A DNA stretch of 40,427 nucleotides, from contig CAZLKN010000029.1 of the NCBI GenBank assembly GCA_964560135.1, positions 1 to 40,427 of the forward strand, in the 5' to 3' direction. Of the stretch, positions 25,104 through 33,478 are shown one piece after another (position 1 is the stretch's first letter; every line of letters begins with the position of its first letter). The DNA is from CAZLKN01 sp964560135. GTDB taxonomy: Bacteria > Actinomycetota > JAICYB01. A program made the position numbers and the translations under genes. The notes beneath the pieces are model-generated. The model was given only the letters and a program-made list of their open reading frames with translations. It searched no databases and was not told the DNA's origin.

Positions 25104-26783
25104 TCAACTGGCGGAGCGGGAGGAGCCATTCCCGTTGCCGGGAAGAGGCCGGCGGCGGGGCGGAGCGCTCACGAGCACCGCGGCCGTGGCGGCCAGGAGA
25201 GTGGCGAGGGCCGCGGGGGCCGGGTCCCGGCGGGGGGCGTCGGCGACCACGACGGCCATGGGCCGGCCGACCACCGCCTCCTCGTCGCCGCTGACCGCCC
25301 GGAGCTCGACGTGGTGCGGGCCCTCCACGAGGTCGCTGCCGGAGAGGTCGACCGACATCCCACCGGGCCCGGCATCCAAGTCGTCGTGGGATCGGGCGAC
25401 CTCCGCATCGTCGCGCAGGAGGACGACCTCCACCCGGGCGGGCTTCGTCAACGAGAACCCGACCTGCAGCCGCGGGAGCGGGGCGGGATCGCGGACCTCG
25501 AGCCGCTCGGGCACGGTGACGCCCTGCATGGCGAGGGCCACGGGGGGTTCGATCTCGGCGACCTCGACCTTCGGGTGCGGTGGACCCTGGACGACGAGCG
25601 TCCCGCCTGGGCCTGCCCGGACCACCCAGTCGCCGTCCGGAGCGGCGTCCACGGGACCCTCGGCGGTCGTGGCCGTGAGTCCGCCCGTGCCCGACAGCCG
25701 CACCTCGGTCGCGTCGAGGAGCACCGCGACCCGGATCCTCCGCTCCCCGGCCCAGGGTTCGGGCTGGAGGCCGCCGTAGTAGTGGCCGAGGATCTGGGCG
25801 TGGTTCTCACCCCGGGCCGCGCGACCCATCGCGCCCCACTGGCCCATGCCGACGCCGTGGCCGTGTCCGCGGCCGTGGAACCGGTATCCCCCCTCGTGGG
25901 TCTCGATGTCGAAACGGGAGGAGGGCAGGGTGACCGGGAGGCGTTCGCCGTCGTTGCGCGCGCTGGGATAGTGGTCGCCGAACATGCTGGGGGCCAGGTC
26001 GGTGATCACGCTGCGGAGCCGGACGATGTCGACGCTGCTGTCGCCGCCCTCGGTCACGATCACCGCGGCGCGGGCCACCTGGTCGGTCCGCACACCCAAC
26101 AGCGGGCCTTCGAAGCCGAACCCTTCCTTGAGGATCGCCTCGAGCACCTCGTGCGGGAAGTCGACCGTCCAGGTGTGGAGGGGCGAGACGGCGTCGTCGG
26201 GGTCGTCCACCCCCATCAGGTAGGGGCGAGCCACCGATCCCGGGTACGCCACGTGGTTGGGGAGGGTGGCGCCCCCCGAGCTCGCGTGGTAGCGGGTCAG
26301 GGCGGGCCCGCCGTTGTCGAGCAGCACCTGGCCCTCGGTCGCGCGCACGGCCTCCGCCCAGCGCAGTCCTGTTTCGCCGTCGGCATGGTCTCCGGCGAAG
26401 ACCTGGCAGGCCACGGTGGGGCAGATGTCGTAGCCCTCGGCCACCCAGCGGCCCCGTTGCATCTCCCACAGCGCATAGGTGCGGGCCGCTACGACCTGCG
26501 CCTTGAGCGCCTCCATCGGCCAGCTTCCGGGCACCTCACGGATCCCGAGCAGGTACTCCTCGAGATCGAGCTCGTTGACGACCGTGAGGCCGGAGGGGGA
26601 GCGCCGGATCTCGATGGACCCCCGGAAGGTGTCCTCTCCGACCACCAGCCGGCCGTCGGCCACGGGGCGGAAGGCCACCGGAGCGGTGGTCGTGACCGGC
26701 TCGGAAGCCGTCGCCGGGGTCCACAGCACCGCCAGAAGGGCGACGAGCACCAACGGCGAAGCCTTCGAGGTGGGGGATCTCAT
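25104..26783 (-). CDS. SpoIID/LytB-domain secreted protein
   Basis: Exported protein of 559 residues with a signal peptide (TPATAS) and a C-terminal hydrophobic helix plus basic tail (about residues 520-540), so probably held at the membrane. The SpoIID/LytB module spans ~30-340: EEYLLGIREVPGSWPMEALKAQVVAARTYAL holds the glutamate and QAxAARTYA-like core, followed by VACQVFAG, YHASSGGAT and GHGHGVGMGQWGAMG. SpoIID is a lytic transglycosylase acting on denuded glycan in sporulating Firmicutes; actinobacterial homologues work in cell-wall remodelling without sporulation. The remaining ~200 residues are beta-rich and unassigned. It ends 78 bp upstream of egtB on the same strand. Confidence 0.88.
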   Translation of the reverse strand: MRSPTSKASPLVLVALLAVLWTPATASEPVTTTAPVAFRPVADGRLVVGEDTFRGSIEIRRSPSGLTVVNELDLEEYLLGIREVPGSWPMEALKAQVVAARTYALWEMQRGRWVAEGYDICPTVACQVFAGDHADGETGLRWAEAVRATEGQVLLDNGGPALTRYHASSGGATLPNHVAYPGSVARPYLMGVDDPDDAVSPLHTWTVDFPHEVLEAILKEGFGFEGPLLGVRTDQVARAAVIVTEGGDSSVDIVRLRSVITDLAPSMFGDHYPSARNDGERLPVTLPSSRFDIETHEGGYRFHGRGHGHGVGMGQWGAMGRAARGENHAQILGHYYGGLQPEPWAGERRIRVAVLLDATEVRLSGTGGLTATTAEGPVDAAPDGDWVVRAGPGGTLVVQGPPHPKVEVAEIEPPVALAMQGVTVPERLEVRDPAPLPRLQVGFSLTKPARVEVVLLRDDAEVARSHDDLDAGPGGMSVDLSGSDLVEGPHHVELRAVSGDEEAVVGRPMAVVVADAPRRDPAPAALATLLAATAAVLVSAPPRRRPLPGNGNGSSRSAS

Positions 26784-26890
26784 CCCTGGTGTGGTTCGGC
26801 GCCGAGGCCCGGACTCCTTCCCCGCGCGGGGCAGACGACACCCGTGCCCGGTAGGCTCGGAGGAACATCGCGCCCAGACGGAGGATCCGC

Positions 26891-27163
26891 ATGAAGCTGC
26901 CGGACGATCTACCCGAGAACCCCTACACGGCCGTGGCGATCCGGCTCAGTCATTTCCACATCGAGGAGGAGGACGCCGAAACCGACGAGCCGGGGACGTT
27001 GTTGCTGGAGATCGCCGGGAAGCTTCCGGGCACGGACGCGGACGTCATCGTGCCGTTCGAGCTCACCTCCTCCATGGCTCTCGACCTCATCGAGGATCTG
27101 GTCAGCCAGTACCGCTGCCTGGTGAGCGGGCCCCCCGACGACGAGGACGATCCTCTGGCCTGA
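26891..27163 (+). CDS. Small acidic hypothetical protein
   Basis: A 90-residue protein that I do not recognise. It is strongly acidic (HIEEEDAETDEPG in the middle, PPDDEDDP at the end), with alternating strand-like segments (AVAIRLSHFHI, TLLLEIAGKL, ADVIVPFEL) and one C-terminal helix (SMALDLIEDLVSQYRCLV). The ribosome site GGAGG sits 6 nt before ATG, and TAGGCT at 26852-26857 could be the -10. The arrangement of strands and helix suggests a compact cytosolic alpha/beta fold. It is followed 45 bp later by the DUF4185-like gene on the same strand and may be cotranscribed with it. No motif points to a function. Confidence 0.7.
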   Translation: MKLPDDLPENPYTAVAIRLSHFHIEEEDAETDEPGTLLLEIAGKLPGTDADVIVPFELTSSMALDLIEDLVSQYRCLVSGPPDDEDDPLA

Positions 27164-27208
27164 AGCACACCCACGGAAACCGGATCGAGCACAGGAAGGG
27201 GACACAGG

Positions 27209-28384
27209 ATGTCGCGGGGTGGTATCTCCGCTTCCACATGGCCTGAGGGCGACCGGCTTTTCCGGTCCGATCCGGGGTGGCGCGGCGCGGACGCCGCGTA
27301 CTCGGTGCCGCTCAGCAACGGCCGTACCCTCTGGCTCTTCGGCGACACTTTCATCGGGCCCACGCGTGAGACCGCCCGCATGATCCACAACACGATCGGC
27401 ATCCAGGACCGGCCCGATCCCGCAGCCGCCGGGATCGAGCTGCACCACGGGGGGACGCTGTCGGATCCCGAACCGTTCTTCCCCGCACCCGCGGGCACCT
27501 GGCTGTGGCCGATGGCGGGCTCGCGAACCGACGTGGGCGTGGTCGTCTTCTTCATGCGCGTCCGCTCGGCCCGGCCCGATCTGGACAGCGTGATCGATGC
27601 CTGGCGGGCCGAGGGCTCCCTGCGGTTCTTCGAGGTCGTGGACTGGGAGGCGGTGGTGATCCGCAACCCGGACGATCCGGTGGAGCGATGGGACGTCCAG
27701 CCGTTGCAGACACCGCCGGCGGTCAACCGGATCATGCCGGGGGCCGGGGCCGTGGTCCACGGAGACCACCTCTACGCCTACGGCTGGCGGGACGGCCACG
27801 AGCTGCGTCCGGGTCTCATCCGGAGGAGGCCACGGTACCGGGGTCATTGGCGCCCACGGCTCGCGTTCATCGTCCGCTGGCCGGTGGAGGAGGTCCTCTC
27901 GGGCCTGACCGGCTGGGAGTGGTGGACGGGGTCGGGATGGGACGCCGACCCGTCGAGGGCCGTCCCGGTGGTCGAGGATCCGGCGACGGAGTTCACGGTG
28001 CACCACGACCCGGTACGCGGGGGACTCGTGCTCGTGGAGTCGGCGGGCTGGATCGCCGGGATCGACGGGCGCCGGGCACTGCGCGCGCTGCGGATCGTCA
28101 AGCGCCTGCCGGCGGTGTCGCGGCTCCTGTCGTTCCTGAAGATCATCCGGGTGAGCATCTGCCTGCGGTTCGCCGCAGCGCCGCAGGGCCCGTGGTCCGA
28201 TCCCGTGCGCGTCCTGGCCCCCGAGGCGCGGCGCGACGACCTCGTGTACGCGGGCAAGGCACACCCACAGCTCGAGGGCGCCGACCTCGTGTGCACCTAC
28301 GCCCAGATCGCGCGCACGGCTGACAGGACCCTCCGCGAGGAGTCGCTGTACTACCCGCGGTTCGTCCGCATCCGGTTCCGCTGA
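27209..28384 (+). CDS. DUF4185-like beta-propeller protein, predicted cytosolic
   Basis: Protein of 391 residues without a signal peptide. The N-terminal WLFGDTFIGPTRETARMIHN and NRIMPGAGAVVHGDHLYAYG match the style of DUF4185 and related five-bladed propellers, which resemble glycoside hydrolases of families 32/43/62. Further blades are FFPAPAGTWLWPMAG, FTVHHDPVRGGLVLVES, APQGPWSDPVRV and YAGKAHPQLEGADLVCTYA. Asp and Glu in the blade starts could be catalytic, but no activity is proven. ATG 27209 follows GGAAGGGG. It converges with the secreted beta-helix gene, one nucleotide apart. Cytosolic location is odd for a glycan-active fold. Confidence 0.65.
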   Translation: MSRGGISASTWPEGDRLFRSDPGWRGADAAYSVPLSNGRTLWLFGDTFIGPTRETARMIHNTIGIQDRPDPAAAGIELHHGGTLSDPEPFFPAPAGTWLWPMAGSRTDVGVVVFFMRVRSARPDLDSVIDAWRAEGSLRFFEVVDWEAVVIRNPDDPVERWDVQPLQTPPAVNRIMPGAGAVVHGDHLYAYGWRDGHELRPGLIRRRPRYRGHWRPRLAFIVRWPVEEVLSGLTGWEWWTGSGWDADPSRAVPVVEDPATEFTVHHDPVRGGLVLVESAGWIAGIDGRRALRALRIVKRLPAVSRLLSFLKIIRVSICLRFAAAPQGPWSDPVRVLAPEARRDDLVYAGKAHPQLEGADLVCTYAQIARTADRTLREESLYYPRFVRIRFR

Positions 28385-28385
28385 T

Positions 28386-29615
28386 CTACGCGGGCAGGTC
28401 CAGCAGGGGGTCGGGCATCGAAGTCTGGGCTGCGGGCCGCGGGGCGGTTGTCCAGTCGCCGCGATCGTCTCCGTAGACCACGACACCGGCCACCAGCTCG
28501 GCGAGGCTCAGCACCGATCCGGACACCGGCGAGTTGCGCAGGAGTCCGTCCGTCGAGCATGGGTACTGCGTCTCGATCGCGGCCGGATCGCTCGTGCCGT
28601 GGGTGTTGCCCGAGAAGCAGTTCCAGTCGCCGCTGAGCGCGGCCAGCGAGAGGTCGAACAGACCGCTGTCCGACACATCGTTGTTGCGGACGATGTTGCC
28701 CGACGGCCGGTAGAGGTTCGGGGTGTCCTCCGGGTAGGGGGTGAGGACGATCCCGTAGCGGGACGACCCGCTGATCGTGTTGTTCTCGATGATGTTGCCG
28801 GCCCCGCCGGTCACGCCGATCCCGAAGCCGAGCGCCGGCGGCGTGGAACCGCGGGCCGGAGCGTCCACGTTGCCGGAGTCCACGATGGTGTTGCCGGTGA
28901 TGGTGAGGCTCCGCTGCGGGGGGTTGCTCTGCGAGTCCAACGTGTTGGGCAGGATGCCGGCGCCGTTGAGGTTCCAGTAGGAGTCGCGGATCACGAGGTT
29001 CCCGCCGGCGTTGGTGCCCGAGTACCCGAGCGCGTTCCATTCCGCCACGACGCGCTGGATCACGGCGTCGCAAGGATGGCAGTTGCCGATGTAGAAGCCG
29101 GCGTCGGCCTGGCCGGAGGCGTAGGAGTCCTCGATCACACCACCGCGGGCATCGAACGCGTAGATGCCGTAGTCGCGGTTGTTGTGAGCGGTCAGGTACC
29201 GGGCGTGGTAGTCGGTGGTCTCCGACCACCGCACACCGGTGTAGGTGAAGCCCGTCACGGTGAGGTTCGAGACCTCCACACGGGCGCCGAACACCTGGAT
29301 CCCGATCGTCTGCGATTCGAAGTCGCCTTCGACGATGACGTCGTTGCGGTCCTCGCCACGGATGATCAGATCCGACTTCTCAGCGGGGACGACGACCGTC
29401 TCGTAGTAGGTCTTGGCGCCGATGAGCACCGCGTCGCCGGGCTGGGCGGCGTCCACGCCCGCCTGGATCGTTGCGTGGTCGGACGCGCAGGTCACCGGAA
29501 GGCTCACCGGCCCGACGCAGTGGATCTCGCCGCTGGTGGCGGCGCCCACCGGGCCGGGTGCGAGCAGAGCGGCGAGGAGCGTGACGGGCAGGAGCATCAG
29601 CAGTCGAGAACGCAT
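28386..29615 (-). CDS. Secreted right-handed parallel beta-helix protein
   Basis: Exported protein of 409 residues with a signal peptide ending at VGAATS; ATG 29615 follows AGGGGG. The mature part opens with ATIQAGVDAAQPGDAVLIG, the usual start of pectate-lyase-like beta-helices, and repeats coil motifs: VSNLTVTGFTYTGVRWSET, GGVIEDSYASGQADAGFYIG, NLVIRDSYWNLNGAGI, SLTITGNTIVDSG, GNIIENNTISGSSRYGIVL and GNIVRNNDVSDSGLFDLSL. NosD-like and mannuronan-epimerase-like proteins share this pattern. No polysaccharide-lyase catalytic set is recognisable, so it may be a binding or surface-structure protein. Two cysteines in CHPCD may form a disulfide. Confidence 0.85.
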   Translation of the reverse strand: MRSRLLMLLPVTLLAALLAPGPVGAATSGEIHCVGPVSLPVTCASDHATIQAGVDAAQPGDAVLIGAKTYYETVVVPAEKSDLIIRGEDRNDVIVEGDFESQTIGIQVFGARVEVSNLTVTGFTYTGVRWSETTDYHARYLTAHNNRDYGIYAFDARGGVIEDSYASGQADAGFYIGNCHPCDAVIQRVVAEWNALGYSGTNAGGNLVIRDSYWNLNGAGILPNTLDSQSNPPQRSLTITGNTIVDSGNVDAPARGSTPPALGFGIGVTGGAGNIIENNTISGSSRYGIVLTPYPEDTPNLYRPSGNIVRNNDVSDSGLFDLSLAALSGDWNCFSGNTHGTSDPAAIETQYPCSTDGLLRNSPVSGSVLSLAELVAGVVVYGDDRGDWTTAPRPAAQTSMPDPLLDLPA

Positions 29616-29694
29616 GGAACCCCCTATCGGTCCTGGTCACCTCAGATGCGTCTACGTTCGACGTCGCGGCCCCCGAATCCTGCCGATGAGAAGC

Positions 29695-30705
29695 TCACTC
29701 GGGGGTGGGGGCGAGGATCCAGACGTCATCGAGCCGCTCCTCGAGAGACCGGACGAGCTTGCCCAGCCGCTCGTCGCGCCCGTTCCAGACGACGATCGCC
29801 TCGTCGGCCTGCCGGACCATCCAGGCGTCGCGGCGCGCGAGGGCGGCCCCTGCCTGCTGCTTCGACTCGGGGGCCCGGCGCTGGAGCAGAACCGTGCGCT
29901 CGGCGCCGTCGGCCAGCGCACGGAACACCTGTTTGCCGTCCTCGGGCCACACCGACTCCTGGTCGGGGTAGCCGAACACCGCCACGTACGGGATCCCGGC
30001 GTCCGCGGCGGCGGCGGCACCGAGCTGCTCGGCCCCCAGGTTCAGGCCGGTCAGCACCACCGCGTCTGCGTGGAGCGTCTTCTTGGCGGACAGGATCTCC
30101 GCGAGCTTGGCACGCACCCCCCGGGCAACCGGATTGTCGCCGTACCCACCGAGCTCGGGGGGCCGGTGGCCCGACACGAGGATGAGACGGCCGGGCGGCA
30201 GCCGGGGATCGCGCTCGAGGTCACCGGCGGTCGGGGTGTCGGCCGGGCCGAGGTCGGACGGGGTCCCGGTTCCGGAGCGGCCGGTCTGCGTGGTGGCGGC
30301 CTCCACGGCCAGCCGGTCCACGAGGTCGTTCACCCGGTCCTGTGCGTGGCCCTTCACCCAGGTGAAGGTGATCTCGCCCGTCCGCTGCAGGTAGAGGTCG
30401 ATCAGCGGCTCCCAGAGGTCGCGGTTGACCACGGGCTTGCGCTGGCTGCTCAGCCAGCCGCTGCGCAGCCACTTCTCCCACCAACGGTCGCGGAAGCAGT
30501 TCACCACGTAGGTGGAATCGCTCATCACGTGTACCGGGCCGGACAGGGCGCGCAGCGCCTCGAGCACGGCGGTGATCTCCATGCGCTGGTTGGTCGACCG
30601 TTCCTCGGCGCCGCTGGCGTAGGGCCCGTCCGGAACCGCCCACGCCCAGCCCCCGGGCCCGGGGTTCCGGAGACACGCGCCGTCGGTGTACACGATGGTG
30701 GTCAC
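29695..30705 (-). CDS. rnhA: Fusion of ribonuclease HI with a C-terminal SLOG (DUF1273/YpsA-like) domain
   Basis: A 336-residue protein. Residues 1-140 are RNase HI, which cuts RNA in RNA-DNA hybrids: YTDGACLRNPGPGGW (Asp), RMEITAVLEAL (Glu), MSDSTYVVNC (Asp), TWVKGHAQDRVND (His) and VDRLA (Asp) supply the catalytic set. After a ~30-residue linker, residues ~173-336 match the SLOG fold of the DUF1273/YpsA group: LILVSGHRPPELGGYGDNPV, VLTGLNLGAEQLGAAAAADA, GIPYVAVFGYPDQESVWPED and RRDAWMVRQADEAIVVWNG. SLOG domains bind nucleotides or nucleotide-derived ligands. GTG 30705 follows CAGACT by 6 nt, suggesting a leaderless mRNA. Mycobacteria fuse RNase HI to a CobC-type phosphatase instead. Confidence 0.88.
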   Translation of the reverse strand: MTTIVYTDGACLRNPGPGGWAWAVPDGPYASGAEERSTNQRMEITAVLEALRALSGPVHVMSDSTYVVNCFRDRWWEKWLRSGWLSSQRKPVVNRDLWEPLIDLYLQRTGEITFTWVKGHAQDRVNDLVDRLAVEAATTQTGRSGTGTPSDLGPADTPTAGDLERDPRLPPGRLILVSGHRPPELGGYGDNPVARGVRAKLAEILSAKKTLHADAVVLTGLNLGAEQLGAAAAADAGIPYVAVFGYPDQESVWPEDGKQVFRALADGAERTVLLQRRAPESKQQAGAALARRDAWMVRQADEAIVVWNGRDERLGKLVRSLEERLDDVWILAPTPE

Positions 30706-30711
30706 GACCCC

Positions 30712-30717
30712 AGTCTG
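30712..30717 (-). promoter_or_regulatory. -10-like hexamer CAGACT for leaderless rnhA-SLOG
   Basis: On the minus strand CAGACT is followed by exactly 6 nt and GTG 30705. No Shine-Dalgarno sequence intervenes. It lies just past the terminator-like hairpin of the upstream gene. Confidence 0.35.
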
Positions 30718-30738
30718 CCGGACCGGCGTCCGGGAACG

Positions 30739-30772
30739 CCCGAGGGACCCCCGCCACCGCTGCGGGCTCGGG
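30739..30772 (-). terminator. Hairpin directly after the SMP-30-like gene
   Basis: CCCGAG pairs with CTCGGG and, inside, CCCGC pairs with GCGGG around a 7-nt loop, with a 5-nt bulge on one side. The structure begins right at the TAA (30773-30775) of the minus-strand gene and separates it from rnhA. There is no U-run. Confidence 0.5.
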
Positions 30773-31861
30773 TTATGGCAGGCCCAGGGGCTGGAATTCG
30801 GGGTGTTCGGTGTCCTCCACCCAGGCGTCCAGGACCACCCAGTGCAGCGGCATCCCGAGGAAGAAGCTCTGGTTGGTGACCAGCAGCGATCCCCGACCGT
30901 CGAATCGGACGGCCGCCGGCAGGTCGTAGGGAACATCCTGGCCGAGGTGGTTGTCGACGGCGGTGGCCGGGAAGCGGGTCTCCTCCTGCCCGTCGGGGGT
31001 GAGGATCGCCACCCCGTTGGAGCCCGCGAGCGCCGCGTACAGTTTGCCCGAGGCGCCGAACCGGATGCCGTCGGGGCCGTCGGCCGGACCGAAGGCGTGG
31101 AAGACCGTGAGGTCGCCGGGTTCCGGCGCGTCGCCGAGCGGGAGGGTGTAGATCATGCCCTGCGTGGCCGAACCGGCGTCCTGGGACATGGACACCGAGA
31201 AGTAGAGGGTGTCGGCCTCCGGTCCGACGGCGATCCCGTTGGGACCGAAGATCCCGTCGAGGCGGGCGTCCTGGAACCAGATCTCGGCCTCCCCGCCCCC
31301 GGGCGGGATCCGGAAGATCGTGGCCGCCTCGAGTTCGGTCACGTAGAGGGCGCCGTCGGCGTCGAAGGCGAGGTCGTCGGGGAACGCGGCCTGATCCAGC
31401 AGTGTGGGCGCGCAAGGAGGAGGGGCGGAGTGGCACGCGGGCAGGTCGGGGATCGTGGCGTAGGTCTCCTGGGTGGGCGGATCGGTGGAGAGATCGAAGC
31501 GCAGGATACGCGGCGGGTTGCGGTCGACCACGTACAGGCGTCCGTCGCCGTCGAAGACCATGCCGAGGACCCCGTGCGCGGCATCGGTGGTCTGTCCCCG
31601 GATCTCCCAGGACCGAACGATCTCACCGTCCAGGTCGTACACGAAGATCATCGACGGCTCCGTGCGATGGGCGTTCACGAGCGACGTATGGGTCCCCACG
31701 TACACGAGGCCGTCGCGGACGGCCATGCCCTCGGGCTGGCCGGGTGGAGGCACGGTGGCGAAGACGCGCGTGTCGCCGATCTCGCGTTGCCCCGCGGAGG
31801 CCGGCGCGATCACCGGACCCGTCAACGCAAGTGCTGTCAGCAGGACGAGCAGTCGTGTCAT
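30773..31861 (-). CDS. Secreted SMP-30/gluconolactonase-like beta-propeller protein
   Basis: Exported protein of 362 residues; signal peptide to APASAG; GAGGGGG lies 5 nt before ATG. Blades typical of SMP-30/NHL propellers follow: GQPEGMAVRDGLVYVGTHT, GVLGMVFDGDGRLYVVDRN, FPDDLAFDADGALYVTELEA, GPNGIAVGPEADTLYFSVS, GPDGIRFGASGKLYAALAG and DLPAAVRFDGRGSLLVTNQS. The repeated D-D/N-G-D-G pattern fits metal-binding propellers such as lactonases. Two cysteines (CHSAPPPC) may form a disulfide loop. Substrate unknown. It is divergent from phoD across a 138-bp region. Confidence 0.85.
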   Translation of the reverse strand: MTRLLVLLTALALTGPVIAPASAGQREIGDTRVFATVPPPGQPEGMAVRDGLVYVGTHTSLVNAHRTEPSMIFVYDLDGEIVRSWEIRGQTTDAAHGVLGMVFDGDGRLYVVDRNPPRILRFDLSTDPPTQETYATIPDLPACHSAPPPCAPTLLDQAAFPDDLAFDADGALYVTELEAATIFRIPPGGGEAEIWFQDARLDGIFGPNGIAVGPEADTLYFSVSMSQDAGSATQGMIYTLPLGDAPEPGDLTVFHAFGPADGPDGIRFGASGKLYAALAGSNGVAILTPDGQEETRFPATAVDNHLGQDVPYDLPAAVRFDGRGSLLVTNQSFFLGMPLHWVVLDAWVEDTEHPEFQPLGLP

Positions 31862-31999
31862 GGTTACCCCCTCACGGGCCGGCCGGGTCTCCGTTCAGCG
31901 GTTCGCCGGGGCACCTGCGACCTCCTGCCTGTGCCGGTGTGGAGGAAGGCCGCGTCTGTGCGGCGAACCCCTGAGGGGAGACGAAGGAGGGGAGCGCAC

Positions 32000-33378
32000 A
32001 TGCAGGACCTGACCAGACGCCGGTTCCTCGGGGGGACGGCCGCGGGCGCGGCCGGGCTGTGGGTGGCGACCAACCTCGGCGCCCGCTGGGTGGGGGCCGC
32101 GAGCGTGGATCCCGAGCCCTTCCGGTACGGTGTCGCTTCCGGCGACCCGCTTGCCGACCGGGTCATCATCTGGACGCACGTCAGCGCCGCCGGCACCGTG
32201 GGCGTCGTCTGGCAGGTGGCCTCGACGCCGGACTTCACCGACATCGTGCGTTCGGGGATCTCCGAGGCCGGCGCCGACACCGACCACACCGTGAAGGTGG
32301 ACGTGGACGGTCTGGACCCCGGGACCACCTACTGGTACCGGTTCCAGGCCCTGGGGGCCACGAGTCGTCCGGGCCGGATGCGGACCGCCCCCGCGTACGG
32401 CGGGGAGCAGCTGACCTTCGCCGTGGCGAGCTGCCAGAACTTCACCGCCGGCTACTATGCCGCCTGGGGCCACATCGCCGAACGCGACGACCTCGACTTC
32501 GTGATGCATGTGGGCGACTACATCTACGAGGGTGGTGGCGGCGGCGTACGGGACCACGACCCGGCCCACGAGATCCTCACGCTCACGGACTACCGGGATC
32601 GCTACCGCAACTACCGCTCGGATGCCGCCCTGCGCGCGGCGCACGCGGCCCACCCGTTCATCGCGACCTGGGACGACCACGAGGTCGCGAACAACAACTG
32701 GCGGGAGGGGGCCCAGAACCACCAGCCCGACGAGGGCGACTACATCGTGCGGCGCAACAACGCCTACCGGGCCTACGAGGAGTGGATGCCGATCCGGCTG
32801 CCCGGCGACCGTGATCAGACCGGCATGCGGATCCACCGAGATCTCGCCTTCGGCGATCTCGCGCACCTGATCATGCTCGACACCCGCCAGTACCGCGACG
32901 AGGAGCTCGCCAGCCCCCTGCCCGTCCCGGGGCCGCAGACGAACCCCGAGATCAGCGATCCGGACCGCACCTACCTGGGGGCCGAACAGAAGGCGTGGCT
33001 CAAGGAGCGACTCAGCTCGTCGACGGCGCGGTGGCGGATCATCGGCAACCAGGCGATGCTCGCCCAGTTCACCTACGGGCCGTGGCCGGACGAGGTGTCC
33101 GGGCCGCTCCAGGAGCTCACCGGCATGCCGCAGGACGGCTTCGCGGTGAACCCCGACCAGTGGGACGGGTACCAGGCCGAGCAGCGGGAGATGCTCGCCT
33201 ACCTCAGGGACGAGGAGATCTCGAACGTCGTCGTCTGCACGGGGGACATCCACATGTCCTTCGCCAACGAGGTCTACGTGGATGCGGGGAAGTTCCGGGT
33301 GGAGGCGCCGGTGGCGGCCGAGTTCGTCGGCCCGTCGGTTTCGTCGAACAACTTCGACGAGTCCGTCGGCTGGCCGCC
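32000..33378 (+). CDS. phoD: PhoD-type alkaline phosphatase/phosphodiesterase, 3' end lost in the assembly gap
   Basis: Tat-exported metallophosphoesterase that releases phosphate from mono- and diesters outside the cell. The signal is TRRRFLGGTAAGA. An N-terminal PhoD domain (PFRYGVASGDPLADRVIIWT) precedes the catalytic part: AVASCQNFTAGYYAAW, MHVGDYIYEGG, ATWDDHEVANN, MLDTRQYRD, IIGNQAMLAQF and VVVCTGDIHMSF supply the Fe/Ca ligands. ATG 32000 follows GGAGGGG. About 459 residues are visible; the usual length is 500-530, so roughly 50-70 residues lie in the N-run. PhoD genes are often under phosphate control; I see no clear Pho box in the 138-bp upstream region. Confidence 0.93.
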
Positions 33379-33478
33379 NNNNNNNNNNNNNNNNNNNNNN
33401 NNNNNNNNNNNNNNNNNNNNNNNNNNNNNNNNNNNNNNNNNNNNNNNNNNNNNNNNNNNNNNNNNNNNNNNNNNNNNN
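33379..33478. other. Assembly gap (100 N)
   Basis: Exactly 100 ambiguous bases, a conventional placeholder for a scaffold join of unknown length. It truncates phoD from the left and the ComM-like gene from the right. True length and content are unknown. Confidence 0.99.

Noticed and set aside
25080..26894. 604-codon plus-strand open frame opposite the SpoIID gene
   Set aside because: Composition is typical antisense shadow of a GC-rich gene; no domain or ribosome site, and the SpoIID motifs are on the other strand.
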